Below are positions 63,859 to 64,000 of a stretch of DNA of 64,000 nucleotides, piece after piece. The stretch lies in assembly GCA_019090795.1 (NCBI GenBank), contig JAHRVG010000025.1, forward strand, positions 23,695 to 87,694, in the 5' to 3' direction. The notes under the pieces were generated by a model, which was not told the origin of the DNA, searched no databases, and worked only from the letters and a program-made list of their open reading frames with translations. The stretch comes from Paracoccaceae bacterium (GTDB lineage Bacteria > Pseudomonadota > Alphaproteobacteria > Rhodobacterales > Rhodobacteraceae). The position numbers and the translations under genes are program-made. Every line of letters begins with the position of its first letter. The stretch's first letter is position 1.

Positions 63859-64000
63859 ATGCCAACGATACAACAGCTGATCCGCAAGCCGCGCCAGCCG
63901 AAAGTTAAACGCTCCAAGTCACAGCACTTGCAGTCCTGTCCGCACAAACGTGGCGTATGTACGCGCGTTTATACAACGACACCTAAGAAACCGAACTCCG
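63859..64000 (+). CDS. rpsL: 30S ribosomal protein S12, N-terminus only
   Basis: The first 47 codons of S12 are visible before the right edge. [20 protein letters not shown] and then [20 protein letters not shown] match S12 closely. The residue equal to Lys43, a common site of streptomycin resistance changes, is Lys here (wild type). This gene normally opens the str operon (rpsL-rpsG-fusA-tuf), which should follow outside the window. Confidence 0.96.
   Translation, partial: MPTIQQLIRKPRQPKVKRSKSQHLQSCPHKRGVCTRVYTTTPKKPNS

Overview
The window is an alphaproteobacterial chromosome segment, most likely from the Rhodobacteraceae/Roseobacteraceae. The evidence is gene content and order. DUF2794, DUF3576 and TIGR02302/DUF4175 proteins, an RTX protein and an RTX-Hint protein, ETF-ubiquinone oxidoreductase and polyhydroxybutyrate genes all occur here. 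The clusters leuS-lptE-holA, argH-small lipoprotein-lysA-TIGR02302 and pyk / N-formylglutamate amidohydrolase-DUF1244 also fit. I saw no rRNA, tRNA, CRISPR array, insertion sequence or prophage. Almost everything is housekeeping or ordinary accessory metabolism, and genes are densely packed.

Layout. 1-9.3 kb: a truncated lytic transglycosylase lipoprotein, an AEC transporter, hspQ, a gamma-glutamyltransferase, a DUF2794 protein, an NlpC/P60 hydrolase with an M17 aminopeptidase, a beta-carbonic anhydrase and asd. 9.3-11.1 kb: an MFS transporter in an A+T-richer islet. 11.1-16.4 kb: a minus-strand cluster leuS-lptE-holA-GST, preceded by a DUF3576 lipoprotein. 16.5-21.7 kb: a porin, a YggS protein, an MltB-type transglycosylase, a sterol-desaturase-family enzyme and a TlpA thioredoxin. 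21.7-27.5 kb: argH, an LptM-like lipoprotein, DUF2834, lysA and a TIGR02302 membrane protein. 27.6-29.3 kb: an RTX calcium-binding protein.

29.4-34.1 kb: pyruvate kinase with a small membrane protein, then N-formylglutamate amidohydrolase, DUF1244, an RluA-type pseudouridine synthase and dapE. 34.1-35.5 kb: an A+T-rich islet with a Fic protein. 35.5-41.5 kb: a DUF2064 transferase, a CPA2 antiporter, RNase R, Tag glycosylase and an EAL-domain protein. 41.6-43.7 kb: phaA-phaB. 43.7-50.5 kb: YdcH/DUF465, a TrmN6-type methyltransferase with DUF2007, a polyprenyl diphosphate synthase, ispE, a TPR protein and ETF-QO. 50.7-58.8 kb: greA, an unknown membrane protein, a complete peptide-type ABC importer and a LysR regulator. 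59-62.1 kb: an RTX/cadherin-like/Hint protein and an FkbM methyltransferase. 62.2-64 kb: an unknown membrane protein and the start of rpsL.

Links between genes. asd, dapE and lysA are three separate steps of the lysine/DAP route. ispE and the polyprenyl synthase are convergent isoprenoid genes. Several peptidoglycan hydrolases are scattered through the window.

I did not find a convincing new multi-gene system. The signals best worth checking are a long hairpin with a poly-U exit at 3724-3794, the Hint-RTX gene with its structured leader, and hairpins between genes of the ABC and pha operons. Convergent genes that share palindromic stop codons, and the orphan Fic islet, also deserve a look.
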